DNA of 64,000 nucleotides from an uncultured Lentisphaeria bacterium (GTDB lineage: Bacteria; Verrucomicrobiota; Lentisphaeria; Victivallales; Victivallaceae). Made by a program: the position numbers and the translations under genes. The DNA is taken from the NCBI GenBank assembly GCA_949298075.1, contig CASFVA010000025.1, forward strand, positions 1 through 64,000, given 5' to 3'. Within the stretch, counting starts at the first letter, position 1, and each line of letters starts with the position of its first letter. This document shows positions 16,905 through 25,988 of the stretch, piece by piece. The notes under the pieces were generated by a model. That model was not told the origin of the DNA. It saw only the letters and a program-made list of their open reading frames with translations, and ran no database searches.

Positions 16905-19376
16905 TTAGATCCCCAGTTTTTCGCGACGGAGTTTTTCCATCTTGGTGAAGTTCATTTCGCTGCGGTAACCGGGCAGGGGCAGAATCGCCTCGTTGACTGC
17001 ATCGAGAATCCAGGACGCCTGCGGATAATAGAACTTTTCCAGCTCCGGACACGGCGATATGGAGTTGGGTGCACCAACAACAACCGGCGGCGCGTCAAGA
17101 TAATCAAAGCAGAACCGGGTTAAATTGGCCGCCAGATCATTCAGATGCGAACCGCGTTCGCAGGCATCGGATATCAGTAGCAGGCGACCGGTTTTCTTAA
17201 CCGATTCAATGACCTTTTCGTAATTGAACGGAACCAGCGTACGGGCGTCGATGATCTCCGCTTCAAGCTTGAAATCCCGGCTGAGCTGTTCAGCAGCCTT
17301 GATCGCCGGATACAGGGTGGCGCCCACGCTGAGAATGGTGAGATCGCTGCCGACCCGCTTGATATCAGGCTCGCCGATCGGAACTTCATAATATCCCTCA
17401 GGCACACCGCCTTCGTGGAAAAGCTCGCCAATGTCGTAAAGCTTCTGACTCTCGAAGAACACTACCGGATCTGTACCGCTGAGTGCAGCGTTCATCAGCC
17501 CCTTGGCATCGTATGGTGTGGCCGGGAAGCAGACTTTGAGTCCGGGGATGTGAGCGACCAGGCTGGTCCAGTCCTGGGCGTGCTGGGCACCGTATTTGGC
17601 ACCGACCGACACCCGGAGCACCACCGGCATGCGCAGTGCTCCCGCCGACATGCTCTGCCATTTAGCCAGCTGGTTGAAAACCTCGTCGCCGGCGCAGCCG
17701 AGAAAGTCGCAGTACATCAATTCCGGAATTGCCCGGCCGCCGCACATCGCGTAACCTACAGCGGCTGCAACAATGGCGCTTTCGGAAATCGGGGCATTGA
17801 AGAAGCGGTGATACGGAATGGCTTCAGTCAGACCGCCGTACACTCCGTAAGCGCCGCCCCAGTCGCGGTTGTCCTCGCCGAACGCGATCAGCGTGGGATC
17901 CGTGTAGAATTTGTTGATGATTGCTTCAAACAGCGCATCCCTGAGCGACAGCACTTTTAATTTGGAAACTTCTTTGCCGTCCTTGTCAAGCCCGAAACGG
18001 ACTTTATCCTTGAGTTTTTTGATGCGGGAGTTCTCCGCAAGCGGCATGTTGACGTCGGGCTGGCGGTCGTCAAATTTTTCGACCCTTTCATTCGAAAACA
18101 TGTATTTGCGGATGGCATCGGGATCCTGGGCCGGATTGATGCGTGGAGACAGCTTGTCGTCAATGGCCAGCTTCATAATCCGGGTAATCCGGGATTTGAT
18201 CTCTTCATTGAATGCTTCGAACACGGCGTCGTCGGCCACTTTGCCTTTGATCAGCTTCTGACGGAAGGCGGCGATGGCGTCGCAGGCTTTCCAGGCCTCG
18301 ATTTCCTCCGGAGTACGGTAGCTGGAGCTGTCGGTGGCACTGTGACCGACATAACGGTAGGTGATGGTGTCGAGGAATACCGGCCCTTTTTTCTCCTCAA
18401 TGATCGCACGCTTGCGCTTGAAGGCGTCGATCACCGCCAGCGGGTTGTAACCATCCACCCGCTCGGAATGCATCATCTCAGCGTTGACTCCGGCACCGAT
18501 TCGGGCGGCAATGCCGTAGGCCATGGTTTCACCGGCCGTCTGGCCGCCCATGCCGTATCCGTTGTTGAAGCAGTTGAAAATCAGCGGCAGACCGCCGTTG
18601 AATCCCTCTTCCCAAAGCTGGAAGAACTGGTCCTGGCTGGCGAAGTTCAGGGCTTCCCAGACCGGTCCGCGGCCAAGCGACCCGTCGCCGATGTTGCAGA
18701 CGACCAGGCCGGGTTTCCGGTTGATTTTCTTGTAAAGGGCGGCACCGACTGTGATTCCGGCTGAACCGCCGACAATGGCGTTGTTGGGATAAATTCCGAA
18801 GGGCGTGAAAAACACGTGCATGGAATTGCCGAGTCCGTGGGTGAATCCGTTTTCCCGGCCGAAGAGTTCAGCCATGAAGCCGTAAAGCAGGAAATCAACG
18901 GCGAGATCACGGATGTCACCGCTGCGGTTTTCTTTTTCAACGACTTTGAGCAGTGCGCCGTCAAAGAAGTTTTTCATTATGCTGTCCAGTTCGGCCTCGG
19001 GCAGGTTTTTAATGGCGTTGAAACCTTTCGCCAGCACTTCACCGTGGCTGCGGTGCGAACCGAAAATCTGATCGTCATGAGTCAGGGTGTAGGCCATGCC
19101 GACTGCGGCGGCCTCCTGCCCGGTGTAAAGGTGAGCCGGACCGGTGTAAAGGTAGTCGACGCCGTTGTAGTGTTTTGCGGTACGGACGCTGAACAGCATG
19201 GTTTCAAACTCGCGGATGTATTGCATGTCGCGATAGATTCCGAGCAGATCGGTGTCGCTGAAAATTTTGCGTTCCTGAGCAAAGGTTTTGTGATATTGGT
19301 TGAGCTGAATTTCTCCAAGTTTTAGCACACCGGGTTTGCGGACGACTGCCGGATCGATGAATTGACTTTTAGGCAT
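16905..19376 (-). CDS. 2-oxo acid dehydrogenase E1, alpha and beta subunits fused
   Basis: An 823-residue thiamine-diphosphate enzyme. Residues 30-420 are E1-alpha: YTGQEAAAVGMAYTL, and a TPP motif running from GDGSLGRGPVWEALNFA to FNCFNNGYGMGG. Residues 470-823 are E1-beta: ALIAFGEDNRDWGG-type start, RFFNAPISESAIVAAAVGYA and GAKYGAQHAQDWT. Separate alpha and beta chains are usual, so the fusion is notable but known in some phyla. It decarboxylates a 2-oxo acid and loads the acyl group onto the E2 lipoyl arm. E2 and E3 genes lie just upstream in the same operon, completing the complex. Acetoin, branched-chain and pyruvate forms look alike; the substrate is not decided by the sequence. Confidence 0.9.
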   Translation of the reverse strand: MPKSQFIDPAVVRKPGVLKLGEIQLNQYHKTFAQERKIFSDTDLLGIYRDMQYIREFETMLFSVRTAKHYNGVDYLYTGPAHLYTGQEAAAVGMAYTLTHDDQIFGSHRSHGEVLAKGFNAIKNLPEAELDSIMKNFFDGALLKVVEKENRSGDIRDLAVDFLLYGFMAELFGRENGFTHGLGNSMHVFFTPFGIYPNNAIVGGSAGITVGAALYKKINRKPGLVVCNIGDGSLGRGPVWEALNFASQDQFFQLWEEGFNGGLPLIFNCFNNGYGMGGQTAGETMAYGIAARIGAGVNAEMMHSERVDGYNPLAVIDAFKRKRAIIEEKKGPVFLDTITYRYVGHSATDSSSYRTPEEIEAWKACDAIAAFRQKLIKGKVADDAVFEAFNEEIKSRITRIMKLAIDDKLSPRINPAQDPDAIRKYMFSNERVEKFDDRQPDVNMPLAENSRIKKLKDKVRFGLDKDGKEVSKLKVLSLRDALFEAIINKFYTDPTLIAFGEDNRDWGGAYGVYGGLTEAIPYHRFFNAPISESAIVAAAVGYAMCGGRAIPELMYCDFLGCAGDEVFNQLAKWQSMSAGALRMPVVLRVSVGAKYGAQHAQDWTSLVAHIPGLKVCFPATPYDAKGLMNAALSGTDPVVFFESQKLYDIGELFHEGGVPEGYYEVPIGEPDIKRVGSDLTILSVGATLYPAIKAAEQLSRDFKLEAEIIDARTLVPFNYEKVIESVKKTGRLLLISDACERGSHLNDLAANLTRFCFDYLDAPPVVVGAPNSISPCPELEKFYYPQASWILDAVNEAILPLPGYRSEMNFTKMEKLRREKLGI

Positions 19377-19432
19377 GATCTGTTTCCTGAGTTTAATTGG
19401 GTTATGCGAACAACATTAAGTAATATTTCAAT

Positions 19433-20800
19433 TCAAATTTGGGCGATGGCCGCCTCGCGGAAAATTTCCCCGACCGTCGGATGGGGGAATACCACCTTGG
19501 CCAGGGCCGCACAGGTAAGGCGTCTTTCAACCGCAATGGCCAGTCCGAAGATGATTTCCGAGCTCGGGTTGCCGATCATTCCGGCACCGATCAGAATTCC
19601 GTCGGAGTCCATAATTAATTTTATGAAACCGTTGCCGCCCTCGTTTTCGGCAATGTAACGGCCGCTGAACCGCAACGGCAGCTTAACCACTTTGACTTTA
19701 AGACCTTTGGCTTTGGCGGTTTCCTCGGTTTCTCCGACGCTGGACAACTCCGGGTTGGTGTAGATCACCGCAGGAATGGCCGCGTAGCTCATGGTATCGT
19801 GTTCTCCGGCAATCACATTGACCGCGACTTCAGCCTCACGGTAGGCGGTGTGGGCCAGCATGGATTTGCCGTTGATGTCGCCGACAGCGAACACTCCGGA
19901 AACATTGGTTCGCATTTCCTCGTCAGTCGGAATGGCGCCGCGTTCGGTGTAAACCCCGATCGATTCCAGATTGAGATCGGCAGTACGGGGACGGCGCCCC
20001 ACCGCAACCAGAATTTTTTCGGCACTCAGCTCAGCTTTCCCATCGGCATTTTCAACTGCCAGCCGCTGGCCGTTGACGGCCACAGCCTTCGTCGAAAGCA
20101 TGAATTTGACTCCGCGTTGGGTGTAAAGTTCCCGCAGCATTTCGGACATTTCCAAGTCAGTCGGTCCGCCAATCCGACCGAGCATCTCAACCACGGTGAC
20201 TTCAGTCCCGATGGAATTGAAATAAGAAGCCATTTCCAGTCCGATGACTCCGCCACCCAGAACAATCAGCGATTTCGGGGCCGCTTTGAGATCCAGGATT
20301 TCCCGGTTGGTCATCGCCACGCCGGATTCCAGCGCTTCTTTCAATCCCGGAATCGGCGGCACCGCCGCACTTGAGCCGGCCGCGATTATGAGCTTACGCC
20401 CTTCATAAATTTCTCCGCCGGCCTCAACCGTGAATCCGGCGGCGCTTTTGCCGGTGATCCTGGCTGCCGCCGGCACGACTGTGACCTTGGCGCTTTTCAT
20501 TTGGGCGGCTACTCCGGCCACCAGGGTTTTTACCACTTTGTCCTTCCGGGCCACCACGGCGGCATGATCAATCACGGCTCCGGAGGCATCAACTCCATAT
20601 TTGTGTGCGCCCCCCTTTGCATAATCATAGAGTTTGGCCGAGTACAGCAGAGTCTTGGTCGGCATGCAGCCCTCGTTGAGACAGACTCCGCCCAGCGATC
20701 GTTCTTCAAAGAGAACCACGCTCATCTTCCGGTGACCGGCGCGCTCCGCCGCCCGATAGCCGGCGGGGCCGCCGCCGATGATCAGCAGATCGTAAACCAT
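19433..20800 (-). CDS. lpdA: Dihydrolipoyl dehydrogenase (E3)
   Basis: Flavoprotein disulfide reductase that reoxidises the E2 lipoyl group with NAD. The 455-residue protein begins with the FAD loop IIGGGPAGYRAAERAG. The redox disulfide is Cys40-Cys45 in GGVCLNEGCMPTKTLLY. The NAD-binding loop is VLGGGVIGLEMASYF, and the C-terminal HPTVGEIFREA provides the His-Glu pair. It lies 19 bp after E2 and 56 bp before the fused E1, an order (E2-E3-E1) that differs from the common E1-E2-E3. It probably serves this dedicated complex. Confidence 0.95.
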   Translation of the reverse strand: MVYDLLIIGGGPAGYRAAERAGHRKMSVVLFEERSLGGVCLNEGCMPTKTLLYSAKLYDYAKGGAHKYGVDASGAVIDHAAVVARKDKVVKTLVAGVAAQMKSAKVTVVPAAARITGKSAAGFTVEAGGEIYEGRKLIIAAGSSAAVPPIPGLKEALESGVAMTNREILDLKAAPKSLIVLGGGVIGLEMASYFNSIGTEVTVVEMLGRIGGPTDLEMSEMLRELYTQRGVKFMLSTKAVAVNGQRLAVENADGKAELSAEKILVAVGRRPRTADLNLESIGVYTERGAIPTDEEMRTNVSGVFAVGDINGKSMLAHTAYREAEVAVNVIAGEHDTMSYAAIPAVIYTNPELSSVGETEETAKAKGLKVKVVKLPLRFSGRYIAENEGGNGFIKLIMDSDGILIGAGMIGNPSSEIIFGLAIAVERRLTCAALAKVVFPHPTVGEIFREAAIAQI

Positions 20801-20819
20801 AGATCAAGCTCTCCTGCGA

Positions 20820-22070
20820 TTATTTAGCCAGCAGCAGCTGGATGTTTTCCAGGTTCTCAGCCACGGCCTTGAGAAATTGCGCGGCCGGAGCGCCGTCCAC
20901 CACCCGGTGGTCGAAAGTCAGCGACAGCCCCATGGCCTGATAATATTCAACTGAGCCGTCCGCTTTAAGCCTGGGACGGAGAGTGAGCCCGCAGACTCCG
21001 AGGATCGCCGTCTGAGGCGGATTGATGATCGGTGTGAAACTTTCGATGCCGAGATTGCCGAGGTTGCTGACTGTAAAACTGCCGCCGCTCAGTTCGTCAG
21101 GGGGCAGGGATCCGCTTTTGCAGAGGGCGGCTTTGGCCTTGACGGCTTCGGAAATTTCCAGCAGACTCATGGTGTCAGCATTGCGCAACACCGGTACAAG
21201 CAAGCCTTTGGGGGTATCCACAGCCACCCCCAGTTGGGCGTGAGTGAATCTCCTCATCTTGTCATCAACAAAATTGGCGTTGATATCGGGAAAATCAGGC
21301 AGAGTACGGGCTACGGCGTAAAGCACGAAGTCATTGATCGTCACTTTCTCCAGTCCGAAACCTTCCGCCGCTTTCATTTGTTTGCGCAGCGCCATAATGG
21401 CGGTGGCATCAAAGGTGCGGTTGAGGGTGAGTTGGGCCATGGTAGCGAGAGAACCGTGCATGTTCTCGGCAATCACCTTGCGCAACCGGCTGATCGGCTG
21501 CTCCTCATATTCAACCGCTGCTGCAGCGGCCGGAAGCGCCGCCTGAGCCGCCGGAGCCGCTTTGGGTGCGGAAATCGCCGCTCCGTTTGTCAGAACCGCC
21601 TTGACATCGCGTTCGATGATGCGTCCTTCCGGACCGGTCGGGGTGGCTGAGGCCAGGTCGACGCCAGCGGCGGCGGCCAGGTTGCGGGCTCGCGGCGAAG
21701 CCGCAATATGGCCATCTGCGGCCGCCGCCGGCAAGGCGGCCGCCGGAATGATTTCCGGAGCCGGAGCTGCCGCCTGAGGGGTGTCCGGAACCGGCGTCGC
21801 CGCAGTTCCGGCGGGAAGTTCAAACTTTTCTCCGGGCTGGCCGATCACGGCGACCGGAGCGCCAACGGCGACTTCTTCTCCGGCGGGCACCAGAATTTTC
21901 AGCAGGGTGCCTTCATACTTGGAAAGTTCCTCAAAGCTGGATTTGCCTGTTTCCAGAGAAAACAACGGCTGGTCGGCTTTGATGACGTCGCCTTCCTTCA
22001 CCAGCCATTCCGCCAGCAGGGCGCTTTCCTCGGAAACTCCCATTTGCGGCATCAGAATAAAATCCGCCAT
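20820..22070 (-). CDS. 2-oxo acid dehydrogenase E2 (dihydrolipoamide acyltransferase)
   Basis: A 416-residue E2 core. Residues 1-80 are one lipoyl domain with Lys43 in ETGKSSFEE as the attachment site; canonical sites read DKA, so GKS is a variant. An Ala/Pro-rich linker leads to a peripheral subunit-binding domain (SPRARNLAAAAGVDL...GPEGRIIERDV, about residues 125-160). The catalytic domain (about 190-416) ends in SLTFDHRVVDGAPAAQFL, with the active-site HxxxD. A good AGGAGT site precedes the ATG. This is the first structural gene after the DeoR regulator; a weak promoter, TTCAAC-N16-CATAAT (22162-22135), may lie between them. Confidence 0.93.
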   Translation of the reverse strand: MADFILMPQMGVSEESALLAEWLVKEGDVIKADQPLFSLETGKSSFEELSKYEGTLLKILVPAGEEVAVGAPVAVIGQPGEKFELPAGTAATPVPDTPQAAAPAPEIIPAAALPAAAADGHIAASPRARNLAAAAGVDLASATPTGPEGRIIERDVKAVLTNGAAISAPKAAPAAQAALPAAAAAVEYEEQPISRLRKVIAENMHGSLATMAQLTLNRTFDATAIMALRKQMKAAEGFGLEKVTINDFVLYAVARTLPDFPDINANFVDDKMRRFTHAQLGVAVDTPKGLLVPVLRNADTMSLLEISEAVKAKAALCKSGSLPPDELSGGSFTVSNLGNLGIESFTPIINPPQTAILGVCGLTLRPRLKADGSVEYYQAMGLSLTFDHRVVDGAPAAQFLKAVAENLENIQLLLAK

Positions 22071-22202
22071 AATTTTTTACTCCTGAGTGTTGAGTTGTGT
22101 TTTATGGTTAAATAAAAAGTTGTTTTTCCACGTAATTATGCTGGTTTTCCGGAGCAGTTGAAGATCGGAAGATTTTGCGGCATTCACTGTTTGCGTTGCC
22201 GG

Positions 22203-22958
22203 TCAAATCACGTTGGTCTGACTGCTCAGCTTGTGTTTGAGATCCTCCGGAATATCGTCATCGGTAATCAGGGTGTCCACGTTGTCGAGTCGGGCAAAGG
22301 TGAAAGGCAGAATCACTCCGATTTTGGAGGAGTCCAGCATGATCACCACTCTCCTGGCCCGTTCCAGAACGGCATGTTTTAACAGTCCGTCGAGTTGACT
22401 TCCGACGGAAAATCCCGCTGCTTCGTCATAGCCTGAGGCTCCGAGAAATGCGGTGTCAATATTGAGGTTGTCCAGCTGGCGGCTGATTTCAGGGTCGGAA
22501 ATGGCCAGACTTTTACGAGTCAGGGTGCCGCCCAGCAGGACAATTGATGGCTGCTCCTTGCGATGGGCAATTTCCAGTGCGATGTTCGGCCCGGAGGTAA
22601 CCACCACCAGATTGTAATCAGGCAGGGCCCGCGCCAGTGCCATTGCTGTCGTGCCGGAATCAATGTATATGCTCTTGCCGGGTTCTATCAGCGCGGCGGC
22701 TTTGACGGCGATGGTTTGCTTGGCGGCAAAATTGCGCTGTTCACGCTCGCTGTAAATGTCCTCGCTGACTCCGTAGCGCCCCGGCAGCAGCCGGGCGCCG
22801 CCGCGGGTCAGAATGATGAGACGCGATTTCGCCAGAAAGGCCAGGTCGCGTCGAATAGTCATTTCCGACCAGCCGGCGAATTCGGCGGCCAGCTGGCTGA
22901 TGGAAACCTCTCCTCTGGCTTCAATGAATTGACGAATGGCGTCGCGTCGTTCTTTCAC
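22203..22958 (-). CDS. DeoR-family transcriptional regulator
   Basis: A 251-residue regulator. The N-terminal winged helix-turn-helix (ERRDAIRQFIEARGEVSISQLAAEF...MTIRRDLAFLAKSRLIILTRGGARL) is typical of DeoR. The C-terminal sugar-phosphate-sensing domain includes GKSIYIDSGTTAMALARAL and VVTSGPNIALEIA, then FLGASGYDEAAGF. DeoR proteins usually repress sugar catabolic operons and are released by a phosphorylated intermediate. It lies directly upstream of E2-E3-E1-dehydrogenase-aldolase/SDR-kinase on the same strand, which it presumably controls. Its promoter (23006-23033) overlaps a perfect inverted repeat, a candidate autoregulatory operator. Confidence 0.9.
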   Translation of the reverse strand: MKERRDAIRQFIEARGEVSISQLAAEFAGWSEMTIRRDLAFLAKSRLIILTRGGARLLPGRYGVSEDIYSEREQRNFAAKQTIAVKAAALIEPGKSIYIDSGTTAMALARALPDYNLVVVTSGPNIALEIAHRKEQPSIVLLGGTLTRKSLAISDPEISRQLDNLNIDTAFLGASGYDEAAGFSVGSQLDGLLKHAVLERARRVVIMLDSSKIGVILPFTFARLDNVDTLITDDDIPEDLKHKLSSQTNVI

Positions 22959-23005
22959 GACTGTTCTTTCCCGGTTATCGCATTGGTTGGGTATCTGTGG
23001 TTATT

Positions 23006-23034
23006 AATATACTGCCGAAACGTTGCTTTGCAAC
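23006..23034 (-). promoter_or_regulatory. DeoR gene promoter with an overlapping inverted repeat
   Basis: On the minus strand: -35 TTGCAA (23033-23028), 16 bp spacer, -10 TATATT (23011-23006). A perfect GTTGC-TTT-GCAAC inverted repeat (23022-23034) covers the -35, where an autorepressor would block RNA polymerase. Confidence 0.55.
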
Positions 23035-23350
23035 AGGGCGTGTGATATTTTTTCAGAAATTTGTTAGTTTCAAACATCGTCGGTTTGCGCCTCAGTTCCG
23101 ATTACAGCGACAGTAATGCCATGCCGCCGGGGGTGAAATATAAAACCGCCGGAGCCTCCGGATTTCATGCTGAACGAACGGGAAGCAGTCCGGTGCGGGC
23201 GACTCAGGAACGTTCTGGCAGCAAATAATTAAATTATGATCCGGCTTCGATTTCTCAATGTCAGCCGGGCAGTACGGCTGGCAAAATATTCCATCCGCGA
23301 CATGTGCGTTGTCGAATGACCTTTTGCCGCAGACTTGAACAATGAACATC

Positions 23351-23379
23351 TTGAAAAATGGTCTTTTAAGAGATATTTT
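23351..23379 (+). promoter_or_regulatory. Possible promoter immediately before the sigma54-type activator
   Basis: TTGAAA (23351-23356), a 17 bp spacer and TATTTT (23374-23379). If real, transcription starts about 23386, almost at the ATG (23388), so the message would be nearly leaderless. No Shine-Dalgarno site is visible in front of that ATG. Confidence 0.35.
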
Positions 23380-23387
23380 ATATAATT

Positions 23388-24914
23388 ATGGAAGAGATGC
23401 GAAATAAAATTGCCGTTCTGCGCGAAATCAGCTCAACTGCTCTGCAAAACCGTGACGCGGCAGTTCTGATGTCCAAAGTATTGGAGATACTCCACCGGGA
23501 CATGGGCATGATTCGCGGCTATTTCACTTTGCGCAAAGGAAGTGATCTTCTCGAGATCGAAGCCTCTTTCGGCATGAGCGATGCGGAGAAAAAACGCGGA
23601 CGTTATCATTTCGGCGAAGGTATTATCGGCCGGGTGGCGGAGTCCCGCCAGGCTCTGCTGGTCCGGGATATTTCCAAGGATTCCCGTTTTCTGAACCGCA
23701 CAGGTTCGTTCAAGGCCGGCGAACACATTGCTTTTCTGTGCGTACCGGTGGTGCACCGGGAACAGGTCATCGGAACATTGAGCATAGATCGCCATGTCAC
23801 TTCTGAAGTCAATCTGGAAAATGACTTGCAGTTTCTCGAGGTGATCGGCGGCCTGACCGCCGAGGCAATTGACGCTTTGAAACTTGACCACGAGGAGCGC
23901 GAGGAGCTGATTGCGGAAAACCAGCGTCTGCGCGATGCCCTCAATGACACCGACAATCCCGGGCAGCTGGTCGGCCGTTGTCGCAGCATACGCCAGGTGT
24001 ATTCGCTGATCCGCAAAGTAGCTCCTACCGATGCCACCGTTTTGATCCGGGGCAGTTCCGGCACCGGCAAAGAGCTGGTTGCCAACGCCATTCGGCAGTT
24101 GAGCACCCGTGCCGACCGTCCTTTCGTCACGCTGAATTGTGCCGCCCTGCCGGAAAATCTGGTCGAAAGTGAATTGTTCGGACATGAAAAAGGAGCTTTT
24201 ACCGGTGCTTTGAGTCGGCGTATCGGCCGGGCAGAAGCCGCAGATGGCGGTACCTTGTTTCTTGACGAGATCGGCGACCTGTCACTTCCCAGCCAGGTCA
24301 AGCTGTTGCGGTTCATTCAGGAAAAAAGTTTTTCCCGGATTGGCAGCAACGAGGAGCTTCACTCCGATGTCAGAATCATTGCCGCGACCAGCCGCAATCT
24401 TGAACAGCTGATGGCTGAAGGCAAGTTTCGCGAAGATTTGTATTATCGACTCAACATATTTCCGATCATGCTGCCGGATTTGTGCCGGCGGCGCTGCGAT
24501 ATCCTGTTGCTGGCAGAGCATTTTATTGCCAAACACAATCTCCGGCACGGTACCAGGGTCACCCGTTTGTCGACTCCGGCCATCAATATGCTGATGGCCT
24601 ATCATTGGCCGGGCAACGTCCGGGAGTTGGAGAACTGCATCGAGAGAGCGGTGCTGACGGCCAATGGCGATTGCATTCACGGCTATGATCTGCCGCCCAC
24701 TCTGCAGACCGGCAAGGAACAGGTGTCGGAAGGGGACAAGGCGTCATTTGAAACCATGGTGAACTCCTTCGAACGCGAACTGATTGTCGAAGCGTTGAAA
24801 CGCAATAACGGCAACATGTCGGCCGCCGCTCGTGAACTGGAGCTTTCCCCTCGGGTAATCCACTATAAGATCAACCATCTCGGAATTACTCCCGAATGGT
24901 ATAAAGTTCATTAA
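23388..24914 (+). CDS. Sigma54-dependent transcriptional activator, GAF-AAA-Fis type (NifA-like)
   Basis: A 508-residue enhancer-binding protein. Residues 20-165 are a GAF sensor domain. The AAA+ domain has Walker A GSSGTGKE (223-230), the sigma54-contacting loop GAFTGA (269-274) and Walker [13 protein letters not shown] (287-298). The C-terminus (about 460-508) is a Fis-type helix-turn-helix: [23 protein letters not shown]. Such proteins remodel RNA polymerase at -24/-12 promoters. I found no clear -24/-12 element in the window, so its targets are probably elsewhere. The ligand of the GAF domain is unknown; there are no nif genes here. Acetoin (AcoR-like) control of the E1-E2-E3 cluster is conceivable but unsupported. 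Confidence 0.9.
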   Translation: MEEMRNKIAVLREISSTALQNRDAAVLMSKVLEILHRDMGMIRGYFTLRKGSDLLEIEASFGMSDAEKKRGRYHFGEGIIGRVAESRQALLVRDISKDSRFLNRTGSFKAGEHIAFLCVPVVHREQVIGTLSIDRHVTSEVNLENDLQFLEVIGGLTAEAIDALKLDHEEREELIAENQRLRDALNDTDNPGQLVGRCRSIRQVYSLIRKVAPTDATVLIRGSSGTGKELVANAIRQLSTRADRPFVTLNCAALPENLVESELFGHEKGAFTGALSRRIGRAEAADGGTLFLDEIGDLSLPSQVKLLRFIQEKSFSRIGSNEELHSDVRIIAATSRNLEQLMAEGKFREDLYYRLNIFPIMLPDLCRRRCDILLLAEHFIAKHNLRHGTRVTRLSTPAINMLMAYHWPGNVRELENCIERAVLTANGDCIHGYDLPPTLQTGKEQVSEGDKASFETMVNSFERELIVEALKRNNGNMSAAARELELSPRVIHYKINHLGITPEWYKVH

Positions 24915-25060
24915 ACTGTTGCGCCTCATGACCCGGGGGGGATGGCCACCCCGGACCTCTCCGGAATGCTCCGCCGCCGTTGCGCCCCACGTCCGGGGGA
25001 AAAGAATCCCAGGTGTCGTCGCGAAAATGACTGTGAGTGCGGCGCAGAGGTCATCATTGT

Positions 25061-25867
25061 TCAAAAGAACAGCAGCTTAATAGTCGCCGCCAGGGCCAGG
25101 ATTTCCACAATTCCGTTGAACAGTTTCTGAGACAGCTTCTTGAGCAGATGGACTCCGATGATTCCAAAGACAATCAGAACCGGAAGCATCATCAGGTCAA
25201 GCTGGATCGACTGCATGGTGATGCGGCCTTCAAACACGAAAAGCGGCAGTTTGATCCAGTTGAGAATCAAGAAGAGCCAGGCCGTACAGCCCATATAGGC
25301 GTTCTTGGGCAGTTTCATGGCCAGCAGATAGATGGCGGAAACCGGGCCGGCAGCATTGGCCAGCTGGGTGCAGACGCCGAGAGCCACGCCGTAACCGGCG
25401 CTGGCAAGCGGTCCGGATGGTATGCGATCGGGGGCGATACGGGCGCGCAGGAAATTGCCGACCAGCATGAGCAGCACCAGAAAGCCGATCAGACGTCGCA
25501 TCACCAGATCTTCATCGGATAGAATCCGATGCATGGCAGACCCCTCTTCCAGACAGCCGGGTAACGCTTGCATTCCCCACAGGATCAGGGATCCCAAAGC
25601 CAGTCCGGCCACGGCGCTGGGCAACAGGCGGAGCAGAATTTTCCAGTCGGCATGGCGCCGGTAATAGATAACCGCCAGAATATCGGTCATTGCCAGCATG
25701 CCGAGCTGAAGTCCGGTTGACATCCGGCTTTCAAAACTCATGGCCAGCAGTACTACCGGCAGAATGCCGATACCCGGCAGGGCTGTTTTGTTGATGCCGA
25801 TCAAAGCGGCAGAAATCACCAGTATGGTGATCTGGTACGCGGTAAATCCGTCAAACATCGTCCACAT
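25061..25867 (-). CDS. TauE/SafE-family membrane transporter
   Basis: A 268-residue polytopic inner-membrane protein with about eight hydrophobic segments. The N-terminal half contains AALIGINKTALPGIGILPVVLLA and the C-terminal half GYGVALGVCTQLANAAGPVSAIYLLAMKLPKNAYMGCTAWLFLILN, the paired repeats of the TauE/SafE (DUF81) family. Relatives export sulfite, sulfoacetate or other small anions. An ATG at 25858 (MFDGF) is an alternative start. Downstream of purC, it is separated from it by a terminator, so it is likely a single-gene unit. No sulfonate-degradation gene is adjacent, so the substrate is unknown. Confidence 0.85.
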   Translation of the reverse strand: MWTMFDGFTAYQITILVISAALIGINKTALPGIGILPVVLLAMSFESRMSTGLQLGMLAMTDILAVIYYRRHADWKILLRLLPSAVAGLALGSLILWGMQALPGCLEEGSAMHRILSDEDLVMRRLIGFLVLLMLVGNFLRARIAPDRIPSGPLASAGYGVALGVCTQLANAAGPVSAIYLLAMKLPKNAYMGCTAWLFLILNWIKLPLFVFEGRITMQSIQLDLMMLPVLIVFGIIGVHLLKKLSQKLFNGIVEILALAATIKLLFF

Positions 25868-25940
25868 GGAATTTTATACCTTAAATATAATGTTTCCGCG
25901 TCCTGTTCTCCGTCGGCAAGCTGATCCGAGGAAAAGAAAG

Positions 25941-25958
25941 AGCGGCGAAATCGCCGCT
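25941..25958 (-). terminator. Likely rho-independent terminator after rplU-purC
   Basis: A 7 bp GC-rich stem, AGCGGCG with CGCCGCT (25941-25947 and 25952-25958), with an AAAT loop. Read on the minus strand it is followed by TCTTTCTTTTCC, a broken T-tract, 31 bp after the purC stop. Confidence 0.65.
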
Positions 25959-25988
25959 TCAATTCCAAAATCCCGGATGCCGGAATGG

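Larger units (their letters stand above)
22959..23387. other. Intergenic region between the DeoR gene and the sigma54-type activator
   Basis: This 429 bp stretch separates two divergent regulators. Near the DeoR side is a promoter and an inverted repeat (22997-23040). Near the activator side is TTGAAA-N17-TATTTT. Between about 23060 and 23340 I see several GC-rich hairpins and no convincing gene. A minus-strand frame at 23092-23349 has no ribosome site and an unlikely composition. Confidence 0.5.

Noticed and set aside
23060-23340. Fragments resembling a cobalamin riboswitch (GGGAA, GGTGCGGG, CTCAGGAAC)
   Set aside because: The pieces are in the wrong order and lack the conserved GGTGAAAATCC-type core and its pairing; no B12-related gene follows.
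23092-23349. Minus-strand open frame of 85 codons in the DeoR/activator gap
   Set aside because: No ribosome site, Cys- and Pro-rich random-looking sequence, and no family resemblance.
24932-24954. CCGGGG/CCCCGG hairpin after the sigma54 activator gene
   Set aside because: No T-tract on either strand, so not a terminator.
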